The position numbers and the translations under genes are program-made. A DNA stretch of 64,000 nucleotides from an uncultured Clostridia bacterium (GTDB taxonomy: Bacteria > Bacillota > Clostridia > UBA1381): the NCBI GenBank assembly GCA_934486735.1, contig CAKSQL010000011.1, forward strand, positions 1 to 64,000, written 5' to 3'. Shown here piece by piece: positions 1-8,900 of the stretch (within the stretch, counting starts at the first letter, position 1; each line of letters opens with the position of its first letter). The notes under the pieces were generated by a model. It was not told the DNA's origin. It saw only the letters and a list, made by a program, of their open reading frames with translations, and did not search any database.

Positions 1-144
1 GGTAAAACCGTTCAACAGCTCACAATTCATTATAACTGCATAGGCAATATTGAAATACCCGACCTTGAAAAGCTACCCGAAAACAATGTTTCGGTACATA
101 CAAGACAGGGCGTAGATGTTCATTTTGCCGCTTGTGCAAGTTAA
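1..144 (+). CDS. C-terminal end of a large serine recombinase (partial)
   Basis: An open frame enters from the left edge and ends at TAA 142-144, giving 47 residues. The stretch TIHYNCIGNIEIPD followed by VSVHTRQGVDVHF resembles the C-terminal DUF4368 tail of TndX/TnpX-type large serine recombinases, which move integrative elements of Clostridia by site-specific strand exchange. The catalytic and zinc-ribbon domains lie outside the window. It ends about 60 bp from the 3' end of a tRNA operon, so the boundary of an integrated element may lie nearby. The call rests on remembered family features of a short fragment. Confidence 0.6.
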   Translation, partial: GKTVQQLTIHYNCIGNIEIPDLEKLPENNVSVHTRQGVDVHFAACAS

Positions 145-159
145 AAAGTCAATAAAAAA

Positions 160-203
160 CCGAGTGTCATACAAAACCTTTCAAGTTCTGTAAGAACACT
201 CGG
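160..203 (-). terminator. Terminator of the tRNA operon
   Basis: CCGAGTGT (160-167) and ACACTCGG (196-203) form an 8-bp stem. Read on the minus strand it is followed directly by TTTTTTATT. It lies just past the CCA end of the last tRNA. The same region separates the tRNAs from the converging recombinase frame. Confidence 0.75.
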
Positions 204-205
204 TA

Positions 206-281
206 TGGTCGGAGTGACAGGACTTGAACCTGCGGCACCTAGACCCCCAGTCTAGTGCGCTACCACCTGCGCTACACCCCG
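206..281 (-). tRNA. tRNA-Pro (anticodon GGG)
   Basis: The minus strand folds into a 76-nt cloverleaf. The acceptor stem CGGGGTG pairs with CACTCCG, the anticodon stem is CTAGA/TCTAG around loop CTGGGGG (anticodon GGG), the T-loop is GGTTCAAGTCC, and CCA is encoded. It decodes CCC and CCU. It is the last of three tRNA genes in one operon. Confidence 0.93.
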
Positions 282-284
282 CTG

Positions 285-361
285 TGGTCGGGATGACAGG
301 ATTTGAACCTGCGGCCCCTACGTCCCGAACGTAGTGCTCTACCAAACTGAGCCACATCCCG
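285..361 (-). tRNA. tRNA-Pro (anticodon CGG)
   Basis: A 77-nt cloverleaf on the minus strand. The acceptor stem CGGGATG pairs with CATCCCG, the anticodon stem is CTACG/CGTAG around loop TTCGGGA (anticodon CGG), the T-arm is GGTTCAAATCC, and CCA is encoded. It decodes CCG. It lies 3 bp upstream of tRNA-Pro(GGG). Confidence 0.93.
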
Positions 362-366
362 AAATA

Positions 367-455
367 TGGCGGAGCAGGTGGGATTCGAACCCACGGACGG
401 TTGCCCGTCAACTGATTTCGAGTCAGTCCCGTTATGACCACTTCGATACCGCTCC
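367..455 (-). tRNA. tRNA-Ser (anticodon CGA)
   Basis: An 89-nt class II tRNA on the minus strand. The acceptor GGAGCGG pairs with CTGCTCC, the anticodon loop is CTCGAAA (anticodon CGA), a long variable arm typical of serine tRNAs is present, and CCA is encoded. It decodes UCG. It is the first gene of the Ser-Pro-Pro operon. Confidence 0.93.
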
Positions 456-492
456 GTATCACACAATTCCATTTTCTCCGACAACATCATCT

Positions 493-521
493 ATTATACC
501 ACATTTTCCTCCCCATGTCAA
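493..521 (-). promoter_or_regulatory. Consensus sigma-A promoter of the tRNA operon
   Basis: On the minus strand a perfect TTGACA (516-521) and a perfect TATAAT (493-498) are separated by exactly 17 bp. They lie about 38 bp upstream of tRNA-Ser. This is as strong as a housekeeping promoter can look, which fits a stable-RNA operon. No divergent gene start is seen between here and position 690. Confidence 0.9.
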
Positions 522-693
522 GCACTTTTTTTATCTTTTTGTTTTATGTTAATATTGCCCAAAATTTTCGCCCGCGTTTTTATTGTTTCAAGTCTATATT
601 ATCTTAAAAATTTTTTACATCGGACAAGCTGCAAAATTTGTCATACCTACATAGTATATTACTACAAGAGAGAACAGGGGGAGTTGATACAAA

Positions 694-810
694 ATGTGTG
701 ACAATCCGATAATTTATGTAATCATAATCATCCTTGTTATCTGTTGTTTCGCGGCACAGTTATTTCACATGGCGTTAGCCGAAAAAACGCAATCCCGTCT
801 CCGGTCCTGA
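694..810 (+). CDS. Small single-pass membrane protein (38 aa)
   Basis: ATG 694 follows a purine-rich ribosome binding site (GGGGGAG, 677-683) and the frame ends at TGA 808. Residues 6-20 are almost all Ile, Val and Leu, giving one membrane span, with two cysteines after it and a basic C-terminus. The size and pattern resemble the tiny YjcZ-type sporulation membrane proteins of Firmicutes, but the sequence is too short to assign. A second such gene follows at 949, and the pair may be co-transcribed. Function unknown. Confidence 0.5.
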   Translation: MCDNPIIYVIIIILVICCFAAQLFHMALAEKTQSRLRS

Positions 811-836
811 GCAAAGATTCCGATGCTTTGGGAATT

Positions 837-880
837 GCCGAAATATATCTTTTCGGACGGATTGGGACCGCTTTTTCAGC
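837..880. repeat. Degenerate short copy of MITE family A
   Basis: The sequence starts with GCCGAAATATATCTTTTCGG and ends with CTTTTTCAGC followed by TA. It aligns along its length with the short family A copies at 4362, 15367 and 42914 but has several mismatches. It lies between two tiny membrane-protein genes. Confidence 0.55.
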
Positions 881-948
881 TATCCACATGCTGCCGTAAT
901 TCAAAATCTCACCGATTTTGAAAATTTCCTTGAAAGGAGGCATATACC

Positions 949-1050
949 ATGGGTGATTGCGGATGCCAGGGCGGATGCAACTTTGATTTAGACATGATTT
1001 TGTGGGTATTGATTATCATCGTTATCGTTACATGTATGTGCAACAACTAA
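949..1050 (+). CDS. Small cysteine-rich membrane protein (33 aa)
   Basis: ATG 949 is preceded by a very good ribosome binding site, GAAAGGAGG at 932-940, and the frame stops at TAA 1048. The N-terminus carries a C-G-C-x-x-G-C cluster. Residues about 13-27 form one hydrophobic helix, and the C-terminus has C-M-C. The layout (Gly/Cys head, one membrane span) is that of very short sporulation-associated membrane proteins. A strong hairpin terminator follows at 1143. Exact function unknown; the coding call rests mainly on the ribosome binding site and composition. Confidence 0.65.
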   Translation: MGDCGCQGGCNFDLDMILWVLIIIVIVTCMCNN

Positions 1051-1142
1051 ATACTTAAGTCCGGGGATGCAAAAAAGGCACAGACCGTTCAAGTGCATAA
1101 ATGCTGCTGCAATGTTATAGCATTTGCTTAGAATGATACAAA

Positions 1143-1183
1143 AATAGGTAGAAATCCGCAATTCTTGCGGATTTCTACCTATT
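1143..1183 (+). terminator. Strong hairpin, likely terminator of the small-gene pair
   Basis: Positions 1143-1161 and 1165-1183 are perfectly complementary over 19 bp around a 3-nt loop. The following sequence is CTTTGCC rather than a pure T-run, so a terminator is likely but not certain. An inverted repeat this perfect would also block read-through from the minus strand. Confidence 0.65.
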
Positions 1184-1600
1184 CTTTGCCTTTGAGCTAC
1201 GCTTTGAACGCACCGCTCCGAGTACGAACAAAACAAAAAGGAAGCAATTTAAACCCGATTTAAAATCAGATGTGATTTTTAAATCAAACTCCCGATTCTT
1301 TCTGCATATTATATTGTCTTTTAATCTTTTTTATGATAAAATATAAAAAAGCTGTAAACTCCGTCCGCGGGCACAGGAGCATGACAGCTTTTTCATCACG
1401 TGCAAATTTCCGCCAATAAAATCCCCTCCGGCAGGCGCAGGAGCAAGGCAGTTTTTTTGATTTTTCCGACATGTGCAAAATTTCGCAAGAAAAAATAAAA
1501 AATTTTTATATTTTTTTCTTTTCCTTTGTCATTTGTTTTATAAGTGAGGACCTCAAAAAGGAAAAAATTATAAAACAATCAAAAAAGGAGTTAATGACCT
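1184..1600. other. Non-coding region with a degenerate tandem repeat
   Basis: No convincing gene is seen. Two imperfect direct copies of about 60 bp occur at roughly 1369-1430 and 1431-1492; each has a CAGGAGCA motif followed by a pyrimidine run and GTGCAAA. The rest is A/T-rich leader for the gene starting at 1601, including its ribosome binding site AAAAAAGGAG (1581-1590). Confidence 0.4.
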
Positions 1601-2748
1601 ATGAAAAAAACAATTACTACAATACTTACACTTAGCCGAAGAAAAGTAATCCGAACCCGCCTGAAAAGGCATAATTTCGGCATATTTCGGCTTGTCGTCT
1701 TTGAAAGGCGTCAGCCTTTCGGCATCCTCCGCACCAAAATTCTGGCTCAAAATTCTATCCTTTTTAGGTCGCAGAATTTTGAGAGAGTGAATTTTTGATT
1801 TCACAAGGCAAAAACGGAGGTAATCCTGCCGGATTGCCGAGTATTTTAACGCAGTGAAAGCGGAAATTCACCTATCAAAATCGGAGTTCGGATTACTTTT
1901 TTTCGGCTATGCTCGCTGCCAACATGACAGCCGCTTTCGCCGAGGAACTGCCCGTTTTGGGTTCTGCTTCGGATACATTCTCGGTAACTGCCGACGGCAG
2001 CGCAATCGACTTGGGCGCAAACAAGATTTACAAATCGGGCGACAAGCTTATGCTCCCCGTCCGCACGATCGCCGAGAAACTCGGCTTTACCGTCGGCTGG
2101 GACGCTGAGCATCAGGGCATCAAGCTGAACAATGGCGAGGTAAACACCATCATCTACATCGGCGATGACAACTATTACATGGCGTCATCAATTGCAATCG
2201 GAATGTCCGCTCCGACACCTCTGGGCGCCTCTCCCGAGCTTAAGGACTCGGTGACATATGTCCCGGCTGAGCTTTTCAACGTCCTTTTCTGCAACCCGGA
2301 CGCTGTGAAAATCGACGGCAGCAGCATCACAATAACATCGGATGCAGGGCAGTCGGCTCAGATACCGAACCCGTTCACCGAGCACAAGACGATAGATGAG
2401 GCTAAAAAGGCTATTTCATTTGACGCAAAGCTGCCGACCGCAATGCCCAAAGGCTATTCCCTCTCCTACATCGCAACAATGTCGGACAACCTTATCGAGC
2501 TTGTATACTCGAACGGCGGCAAGAAGATTACTTACAGAACAGCTCTCGGGGACGAGGACATCAGCGGTGACTACAACGTTTATCAATCTGAAAAGCAGTT
2601 CAAAGCCGGAGATTACAACGTAAAATACAAATCAAACGGCGAAACTTCAAACGCGACATGGACAAAGGATTCAGTCAGCTATTCGCTCCTTGCGAACTTT
2701 GAGCTGTCGGAAAACGATGTTTCGGACATTATAAATACAATCGCTTAA
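1601..2748 (+). pseudogene. Secreted copper-amine-oxidase-N/DUF4367-like protein, signal peptide interrupted by a MITE
   Basis: ATG 1601 follows a ribosome binding site and encodes MKKTITTILTL, the start of a signal peptide. A 273-bp MITE then begins and closes the frame. The rest resumes at 1909 with a signal-peptide end (MLAANMTAAFAEE) and runs intact to TAA 2746. Removing the MITE and one TA joins CTT to ATG in frame, so the original was about 290 residues with a normal signal peptide. The mature part has a copper amine oxidase N-terminal-like domain (about residues 30-115 of the downstream frame) and a DUF4367-like C-terminal domain (about 155-279). The latter shares the motif D-I-S-G-D-Y-N with the anti-sigma protein at 3257. 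The gene sits 28 bp upstream of the sigma gene. The intact downstream frame suggests a recent insertion. Starting at 1909 would lack both a ribosome binding site and a full signal peptide. Confidence 0.8.
1635..1907. mobile_element. MITE family A, full-length copy 1 (273 bp)
   Basis: The element begins GCCGAAGAAAAGTAATCCGA and ends TCGGATTACTTTTTTTCGGC, giving terminal inverted repeats of more than 20 bp. It is flanked by TA at 1633-1634 and 1908-1909. It encodes no transposase. Its first 47 bp are the reverse complement of the solo short copies found elsewhere. TA duplications are typical of elements moved by IS630/Tc1-mariner transposases; none is encoded in this window. Inside are three hairpins: GAAAGGC/GCCTTTC, AAAATTCT/AGAATTTT and GGTAATCC/GGATTGCC. 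Confidence 0.88.
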
Positions 2749-2775
2749 AATCAATCAAATTACGGGGGGATTTGC

Positions 2776-3264
2776 TTGGATAAGGAATATATCGCCGCTC
2801 TGCTTGACAAGTACGGCAACACCGTCATGAGAATTGCCTATACATATCTTAAAAATCAAGCGGACGCGGAGGATGTGACTCAGGACGTCTTTATGAAGAT
2901 AATCGAGAAAAATCCCGATTTTCACGACGCGAATCATGAGAAATCATGGATAATACGCACAACGATAAATTTGTGCAAAAACAGGCTCAATTTGTTTTGG
3001 AACAAAAACAAATGCTCTATCGACGACATTGCCGAGGCGGCATGTTACGACACTTACGCCTCCGAAAATTCGGACGTGCTGAAAGCGGTTTTAAGTCTTG
3101 CGGACAAGTATCGCATTGTTGTATACATGTACTACTACGAGGGCTACTCAACGCCCGAGATTGCAAAGCTTCTCGGTAAGGCGGACGTTACGGTGCGGTC
3201 GACACTTCACAGAGCAAGAAGCATGCTGAAAGAAATTCTGAAGGAGGAATACGATTTTGAGTAA
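2776..3264 (+). CDS. ECF-type RNA polymerase sigma factor
   Basis: A 162-residue sigma-70-family protein. Region 2 (about 10-75) includes the stretch from YLKNQADAEDVTQDVF onward. Region 4 (about 105-155) is a helix-turn-helix ending in GKADVTVRSTLHRARSMLKE. The length and lack of region 3 fit extracytoplasmic-function sigma factors, which direct RNA polymerase to envelope or stress genes. The start is TTG 2776, chosen because GGGGGGA (2764-2770) sits 5 bp upstream. The stop overlaps the next gene by 8 bp, so the two are translationally coupled. The next gene is a membrane protein with the layout of an anti-sigma factor. Confidence 0.88.
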   Translation: MDKEYIAALLDKYGNTVMRIAYTYLKNQADAEDVTQDVFMKIIEKNPDFHDANHEKSWIIRTTINLCKNRLNLFWNKNKCSIDDIAEAACYDTYASENSDVLKAVLSLADKYRIVVYMYYYEGYSTPEIAKLLGKADVTVRSTLHRARSMLKEILKEEYDFE

Positions 3265-4099
3265 AAAATACAAAGCCGAAATGGATAAAATTGTCGTTTC
3301 CGATGAATTGCGCGAGAAAATTTTAGCTGCTGCCGACAGCAAGAAAAAAAAGCGTAAACCCACATACTATCTCCGATACGCTGCCGGGATTGCCGCGTGC
3401 GCTGCACTGTGCATCACCGCCGCATCGCTCACGAACGAGATAACGCACCCAAGCATCGACACCATTCCAACGCCGATTCCCACACTGCCGGCTGTTATCT
3501 CGCCGAGTCCCTCGGCAGCTGTGTCCCGCACGCAATCGCCGTCGGTCAGCCATGCGCCGAAAGCCGATGAGCGGATTTCCACCGTTCGAACGCCGAAACC
3601 GGGAAAGCCGACCGTTGCGCCCAATCCCCCAAAAAATCCGGGCGCACAGCCGACAGCCGCCCCCGAGCCGCCGGCAAATACTCCGAACACCCCCGAGGAC
3701 GAAGTTATGGCAGGCTCTCCGTTCGGCGATGACGAAAGCATTGACGGGATTCAAAAAGAGGTCGGATACGCTCTTAAACTGCCGAGCTATCTGCCGGCGG
3801 GCTATGAGCTTTCCTCCTCATCACTGCTTTTCGGCGTACTGGTTCAAATAAAATTTTCAAGCGGCGATGATGAGATTCTCTATCGAATCGAAGAGACCGA
3901 CAACGATGACATCAGCGGTGACTACAACACATATCCCTCGGTTGTGACCGAGCAAATAAGCGGCACCGAGGTCACATTAAAAGGCGACGGAGAGCTTTAT
4001 CACACAGCCGTATGGCACAGCGATAAAGCGTATTCCATGAGCTGCTCCGCCGGGCTTTCAAAGGACGAATTTATTAAGATAATAAGCGAAATCCGCTGA
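3257..4099 (+). CDS. Membrane-anchored anti-sigma factor with DUF4367-like domain
   Basis: 280 residues from TTG 3257, with AAGGAGG at 3241-3247. A short Lys-rich cytoplasmic part (1-37) is followed by one membrane helix (about 40-60), then a Pro/Ser/Thr-rich linker of about 100 residues, then an extracytoplasmic domain (about 165-280). That domain carries the D-I-S-G-D-Y-N motif also present in the secreted protein at 1909. Coupling to the sigma gene and the topology support a role in holding the sigma factor inactive until a surface signal is sensed. The cytoplasmic part is short and has no recognisable zinc anti-sigma motif, so binding to the sigma factor is inferred from context. Confidence 0.75.
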   Translation: MSKKYKAEMDKIVVSDELREKILAAADSKKKKRKPTYYLRYAAGIAACAALCITAASLTNEITHPSIDTIPTPIPTLPAVISPSPSAAVSRTQSPSVSHAPKADERISTVRTPKPGKPTVAPNPPKNPGAQPTAAPEPPANTPNTPEDEVMAGSPFGDDESIDGIQKEVGYALKLPSYLPAGYELSSSSLLFGVLVQIKFSSGDDEILYRIEETDNDDISGDYNTYPSVVTEQISGTEVTLKGDGELYHTAVWHSDKAYSMSCSAGLSKDEFIKIISEIR

Positions 4100-4134
4100 C
4101 CCCCGTCTTTAAAACAAGCTGAAACCACAATACA

Positions 4135-4180
4135 AGGACATGCACCTTTGGGATTTAGCCCAAAAGTGCATGTCCTTTTT
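4135..4180 (+). terminator. Terminator after the sigma/anti-sigma operon
   Basis: AGGACATGCAC (4135-4145) pairs with GTGCATGTCCT further on, with an inner TTGGG/CCCAA pairing, and is followed by a run of T ending at 4180. It lies 35 bp past the stop of the anti-sigma gene. Confidence 0.92.
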
Positions 4181-4245
4181 CTGTCAAAAACATCGATTTA
4201 TTCAAAGCAAAAAAATTCCGAATCTTAGCAAATTTATACATTCTA

Positions 4246-4274
4246 TTGATTTATTTTAACAAATATGCTATAAT
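4246..4274 (+). promoter_or_regulatory. Promoter of the SLH gene pair
   Basis: TTGATT (4246-4251), a 17-bp spacer and a perfect TATAAT (4269-4274) lie about 180 bp upstream of the gene at 4456. The transcript would have a leader of about 175 nt that contains a short MITE copy. Confidence 0.75.
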
Positions 4275-4361
4275 AATAAGAGGGAATCTGTTTTCCGCAG
4301 CACACTCAACATTCGCAGCAATTCAATCGGAACGGAGGTGAAATTCGATAAAAAGTGCATA

Positions 4362-4407
4362 GCCGAAATTATGCCTTTTCGGGCAGATTTGGATTACTTT
4401 TTTCGGC
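4362..4407. repeat. Short copy of MITE family A in a 5' leader
   Basis: A 46-bp copy beginning GCCGAAATTATGCCTTTTCG and ending ACTTTTTTCGGC. It is preceded by TA (4360-4361) and followed by TG. It lies between the promoter and the ribosome binding site of the SLH gene and would form a hairpin in the leader RNA. A ribosome-binding-site-like CGGAGGTG just upstream may mark an older start cut off by the insertion. Confidence 0.75.
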
Positions 4408-4455
4408 TGACCGCTGTGAATACAAAAAATACTAAAGAAAAAAAGGGGTATAAAA

Positions 4456-5889
4456 ATGAAAAAAAACATATCAATAATTGTATTAATGATTCTTACACTA
4501 ATCTGTTCCGCGCACGCATTTGCCGATGACGGCTACAGCGACGACGAATACAGCCGCGCCGTTTCGATTTCCGGCGATACATGGACGGAGTTCAGCTTTG
4601 ATTCCGACCTATTATTCAAAATCGACGCAGCCGAAAACGACACAACCACAGTGCTCGAAATTAAATCGGACGATTACCGCGGAGTTCTTCAATATTACGC
4701 GTTCACAAAAGGCGATTTTACTCATGCCACCCAAAACAATGTCATATCGGTTCCGGGATATATCGGCATTCCGCACATAGACAATCAGCTTTTGGGATAT
4801 ATTAAGCTCGGCTATGACAGCGCCCAAAATGCAAATTTACGAAACAAAACTTTAAAGGTACGGCTTTGCACTGTTTCAAACGATATTTCCGGCTGGGGAA
4901 ACGCGGTTAAAATCGGCTTGAACGAGGAGCACACGCTCAAATTCGACTCAATGAGCGATGGCAAATGGTACAAATTGGTCGTTCCCGACGAACAGTTCAA
5001 ATATACTTACACAATGCGCACGCCAACCACAGGCTGTTTTATCTCCGAGCTGTACACCGAGTCAGATCTGACCTCAGGCAAAAACAAATCCACATTCAGC
5101 GACTGTATCAGCGTCGGAGCATCCAAGTGCACAATCACCGCGCAGATGGGTCAGGGTACTTATTATCTCCACATGTACCCCGTCCCTCTTTACAGCGGAG
5201 TACTGGATTCAAAGATAATTTTTGCAACGGACAACAAGGACAGCAGCGAAGTTGTGACAACATCATTCGGAGCATTGACGTCGACCTGGGCGGCACCCGA
5301 GATAGAAGCAGCATTTGAGGACAATCTTATTCCGGAGGTCATGCTCGACTTTGACCTGACAAAAAAGGTAAACCGCGGCGAATTTGCCGCCATAGCGGTT
5401 CAGCTGTACGAAACAATTGCCAAGCAAAGCGTGAGCGAGGCAACAAACTGCACCTTTACCGATATACAATACGACGACAACGAAAAAGCGATAAAAAAGG
5501 CATATCGGATTGATGTGGCGCAGGGGACCTCCGCCGCGACGTACGAGCCGCTCAGCAATATAAACCGCGAGCAGCTTGCAACAATGCTGTGCCGCGTTAT
5601 AAAGAAATACAACGACCCAAGCTGGAACATAGCCGCTGACGCCGACTACATCTTAAACACATCCGGCGTTGCATTGTTTGCCGATGACAGCGAAATTTCC
5701 GACTGGGCAAAGCCGTCGGTATACTTTATGGCAAAGAATGGCATTGTTAAAGGTATAAGCGATACTCTTTTCGCGCCGAAAAACACAACGAATCAGCAGG
5801 AGGCATCGGGATATGCCAGTGCTACAAGAGAGCAGGCAATTATATTGGCGCAGAGAATTTTTAAGCAATCCGACATGTTGAAAAACTAA
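4456..5889 (+). CDS. Secreted protein with C-terminal S-layer homology domains
   Basis: 477 residues. AAAGGGG upstream and a typical signal peptide (1-24, ending AHAFA before DDG) set the start. The first 270 mature residues form a domain I cannot assign, probably beta-rich. Residues about 278-470 hold three SLH units, shown by WAAPEI, VNRGEFAAIAVQLYE, INREQLATMLCRVI, FADDSEISDWAKPSVYFM and ATREQAIILAQRIF. SLH units bind pyruvylated secondary cell wall polymers, so the protein is expected on the cell surface. The next SLH gene starts 18 bp later and is probably co-transcribed. Confidence 0.85.
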   Translation: MKKNISIIVLMILTLICSAHAFADDGYSDDEYSRAVSISGDTWTEFSFDSDLLFKIDAAENDTTTVLEIKSDDYRGVLQYYAFTKGDFTHATQNNVISVPGYIGIPHIDNQLLGYIKLGYDSAQNANLRNKTLKVRLCTVSNDISGWGNAVKIGLNEEHTLKFDSMSDGKWYKLVVPDEQFKYTYTMRTPTTGCFISELYTESDLTSGKNKSTFSDCISVGASKCTITAQMGQGTYYLHMYPVPLYSGVLDSKIIFATDNKDSSEVVTTSFGALTSTWAAPEIEAAFEDNLIPEVMLDFDLTKKVNRGEFAAIAVQLYETIAKQSVSEATNCTFTDIQYDDNEKAIKKAYRIDVAQGTSAATYEPLSNINREQLATMLCRVIKKYNDPSWNIAADADYILNTSGVALFADDSEISDWAKPSVYFMAKNGIVKGISDTLFAPKNTTNQQEASGYASATREQAIILAQRIFKQSDMLKN

Positions 5890-5907
5890 ATAAAAGGGGG
5901 AAGCAAT

Positions 5908-8900
5908 ATGAAAAAAATCATTTGCGGTCTGCTTGCATTAATCATGACAGCGATGTGTCTGCCCGGTTTTGCACTGGCGGCGGAATACTGCGCCCTGACC
6001 GATATTGCAAGCGCGAACGGGTACGAATATATCTACACTCCCGAGAAAAAGACTGCCAATCTGAGAAATGCATCATACATTTTGGCATTTCAGTCCGGGA
6101 ACAGCATAGCGGCATACAAAACCGTCCTGGGCGACCAGGGCACGATTGAGCTGGACACCAAAGTGGCAGAGACGGACGGGAAATTATCGGTTTCCAAAAC
6201 CGATTTGCAGACAAAGCTTGTAAAATATTTTCCCAATCTGCCCGATTCATCATACACCACCGACGAGAAGCAACATGAAACCACCGACGACAGCTATCAG
6301 GCAAATACTTCAGCACCGAGCGACTGGGCGGTAAATGAAATAAATTCGGCTATCGCCTCGGGACTGATTACAGGCGCGGTCAGAAGCAATTACCGGGCAT
6401 ATATCACAAGAGAGCAGTTTTGCGAATTGGTGATAAAGCTGTATGACAAATCAGACGGCAGCTACCCGGCGAACATCGGTAAGCAGTTCAGCGACACTTC
6501 GAATACGTCGGTTCTGAAAGCGTGCGGTCTCGGCATTGTATACGGCGTATCGGACACCGAGTTTGCGCCTTACGACAACATCACAAGGCAGGAAATATGC
6601 GCCATGCTTGTGAGGGCAATCGGCGTGATATATCCCAACATCGACCTGAGCGATTTTCAATATCATTATTTCGATGACATTAACAGTATATCATCATGGG
6701 CGATGGACGCCGTTCAATTCGCCTATGACAACGGCATTATGCAGGGCGTCGGTTCGAATCAGATACTGCCGCGCGGCAACACCACCTGCGAGCAGGCTGT
6801 TCTGCTGATAAATCGTATTTACGAGAACAGGTCGATGTTCAAAACGAAAAATGCAAAGGATGTTATCGAGACCTTGAAGCATTTGGAATTTGACGATGAC
6901 GACGAGCTTAATTCCATAAGCGTTTCATTTTCAGATAACCGCGACGCAAGCGGCGTAAAAATCAAGGAAATAAAGCCGTCAAGTCTGATTTATTCGACAA
7001 CGGGAATAAAGGGAACGGGCGTGAACATTTCATGCTCCGACGATTTTGACAAGGCGACAATCACATTCGACTACAAGCCGGAGGCTTTGGGAAAGACATC
7101 CCCGTCCGACCTGGCTGTTGCGTGGTACAACACCGACCTTAACAGAATCGAGGTTCTGGACAGCACTGTCAACGCCGGGAATCATACAGTTTCGGTCGAA
7201 ACAACGCATTTCAGCGAATATATATTGGTCGATTCGAAGGAATGGTATTCGATCTGGCAGCGCGGACAGACCATAGTGCGAAAGACTGACAGCAGCGGAA
7301 ACAACGCGGAAAATTTCAATGTCCGGCTTGTTGTGGACTGCTCGGGAAGCATGAGCGGCGACAGAATCAACAGAGCAAAGGAATGCACCTATGCATTTAT
7401 TCAAAAGCTGTCCGCCGATGATAAATTTTCGCTGATTCGATTTTCCGGCTCGGCAAAAACCATCATCTCTCCGACAGAGGTGAAAAATGCCGACATGGAT
7501 TCGGTCAAAAATACTGTCATGTCCATGACAGCCGACGGAGGAACAAATTTTGATGCGGCGCTTGACGAGTGTATCAGCTCGTTAGACTCGGGAGCGGAAT
7601 ATAATAACATTATTGTATTTCTGTCCGACGGAGAATCAAGCGTTAATGACTCGCGGCTTGAAAAGCTGAACGATAATAACGTCCGCATCGCATCGGTGGC
7701 TTTGGGCGGAGCATCCGGAATCGATGTTATGAAAAAGCTGTCGGACAGCACATCCGGGCAATATGTCTATGCCGAAAGCAGCGCCGACCTCGACGCAATC
7801 TACAGCGCGATACAAGGCTCGCTGATAGGCGTTGACGCGACAGACAGCGACGGCGACGGTCTGCCCGATATGGTGGAAATCACCGGTATGAAGAACCAGT
7901 ACGGAAAGATAATCAGAACCGATCCGAACAAGTACGATACCGACGGCGACGGGAAATCCGACGGCGAGGAAATGGGCAGGCTGATTGAGACCGACCGCGT
8001 TACCGATATGGACAAAAAGCATGGAATCAATAAAAATGTTTACTTTGAAATGGTATCAAATCCGCTGGACGGGGTTGACGAGAATGATATACCGCGTGAT
8101 GTGAGCGATACCGCCGCTGTGTCCGCAGCAGTAAAAGAAGTCAATGAAAGTGACGGCAAAATCAAAGTTACATTTGATTTCAATGTGAGAAACAACGACG
8201 CGAAAAATATCGAAATAGAAATCACCGGCAATGATGATTTATCCTCGGTATGGGTATTTGTCTTAGATGAAAGCTACGAGTACAAGGATGATGACATAAG
8301 AGCGGTATCTTCTTCATCGGACAACAAGGACATCTTCAAAATCAACAAGCTTCCCAAAGGAACTCACCAAAAACAAATCACAATGTCGTGTCAGAAATGC
8401 GCTGACGGCTCGGAATGTGACGAGGTTCATAAAATCGGCATTAAGATAAGCGGAGATAATTTCAAAGAAATTAATACGGAAGCAACGTGTACCGCTTCAA
8501 ATATAAGACGTATCGCTCTGCTCATATCCGGCTATGATTCCATTCCTGAAGGAATCCAGTCATTTGACTCATCTGTTGAATATATGAGTCAAACTCTTAA
8601 TTATGCACCTTTCGAAATACACCGTTTCCGAATGAATGATAACAGCCGTTACATGGAATATTCTGAGCTATCCGATCTGTTAGACGAAACATTCAGCGAT
8701 ACAACAAGCAATGATGTATCTGTATTCTATTATTGCGGACATTCTATACATGGCGGCAATAATCGCAGACCAATGTTTGCAGTCAACGGTGCAGGAGGTT
8801 TCACAGACAAAAATCAACTTGCACTTACTAACTTTATAACATTCAGACAGTTATATGACCTGATAGACAAAAAAATTCGCGGAACGGTTATTTTAATATA

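Noticed and set aside
1284..1578. Two minus-strand frames with cysteines near 1284-1578
   Set aside because: They lie in the degenerate tandem repeat, have no ribosome binding site, and read through A/T-rich leader sequence.
1854..2112. Open frames on both strands across the MITE and the start of the secreted-protein gene
   Set aside because: They cross the element border, have no ribosome binding site and no family resemblance, and overlap the real frame.
3323..3754. Two long minus-strand frames opposite the Pro-rich linker of the anti-sigma protein
   Set aside because: GC-rich shadow frames of the Pro/Ser/Thr-coding linker without a start signal or recognisable domains.
4338..4529. Small plus-strand frame starting GTG at 4338
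   Set aside because: It reads through the short MITE and into the SLH signal peptide in another frame; it is probably an old start disrupted by the insertion.
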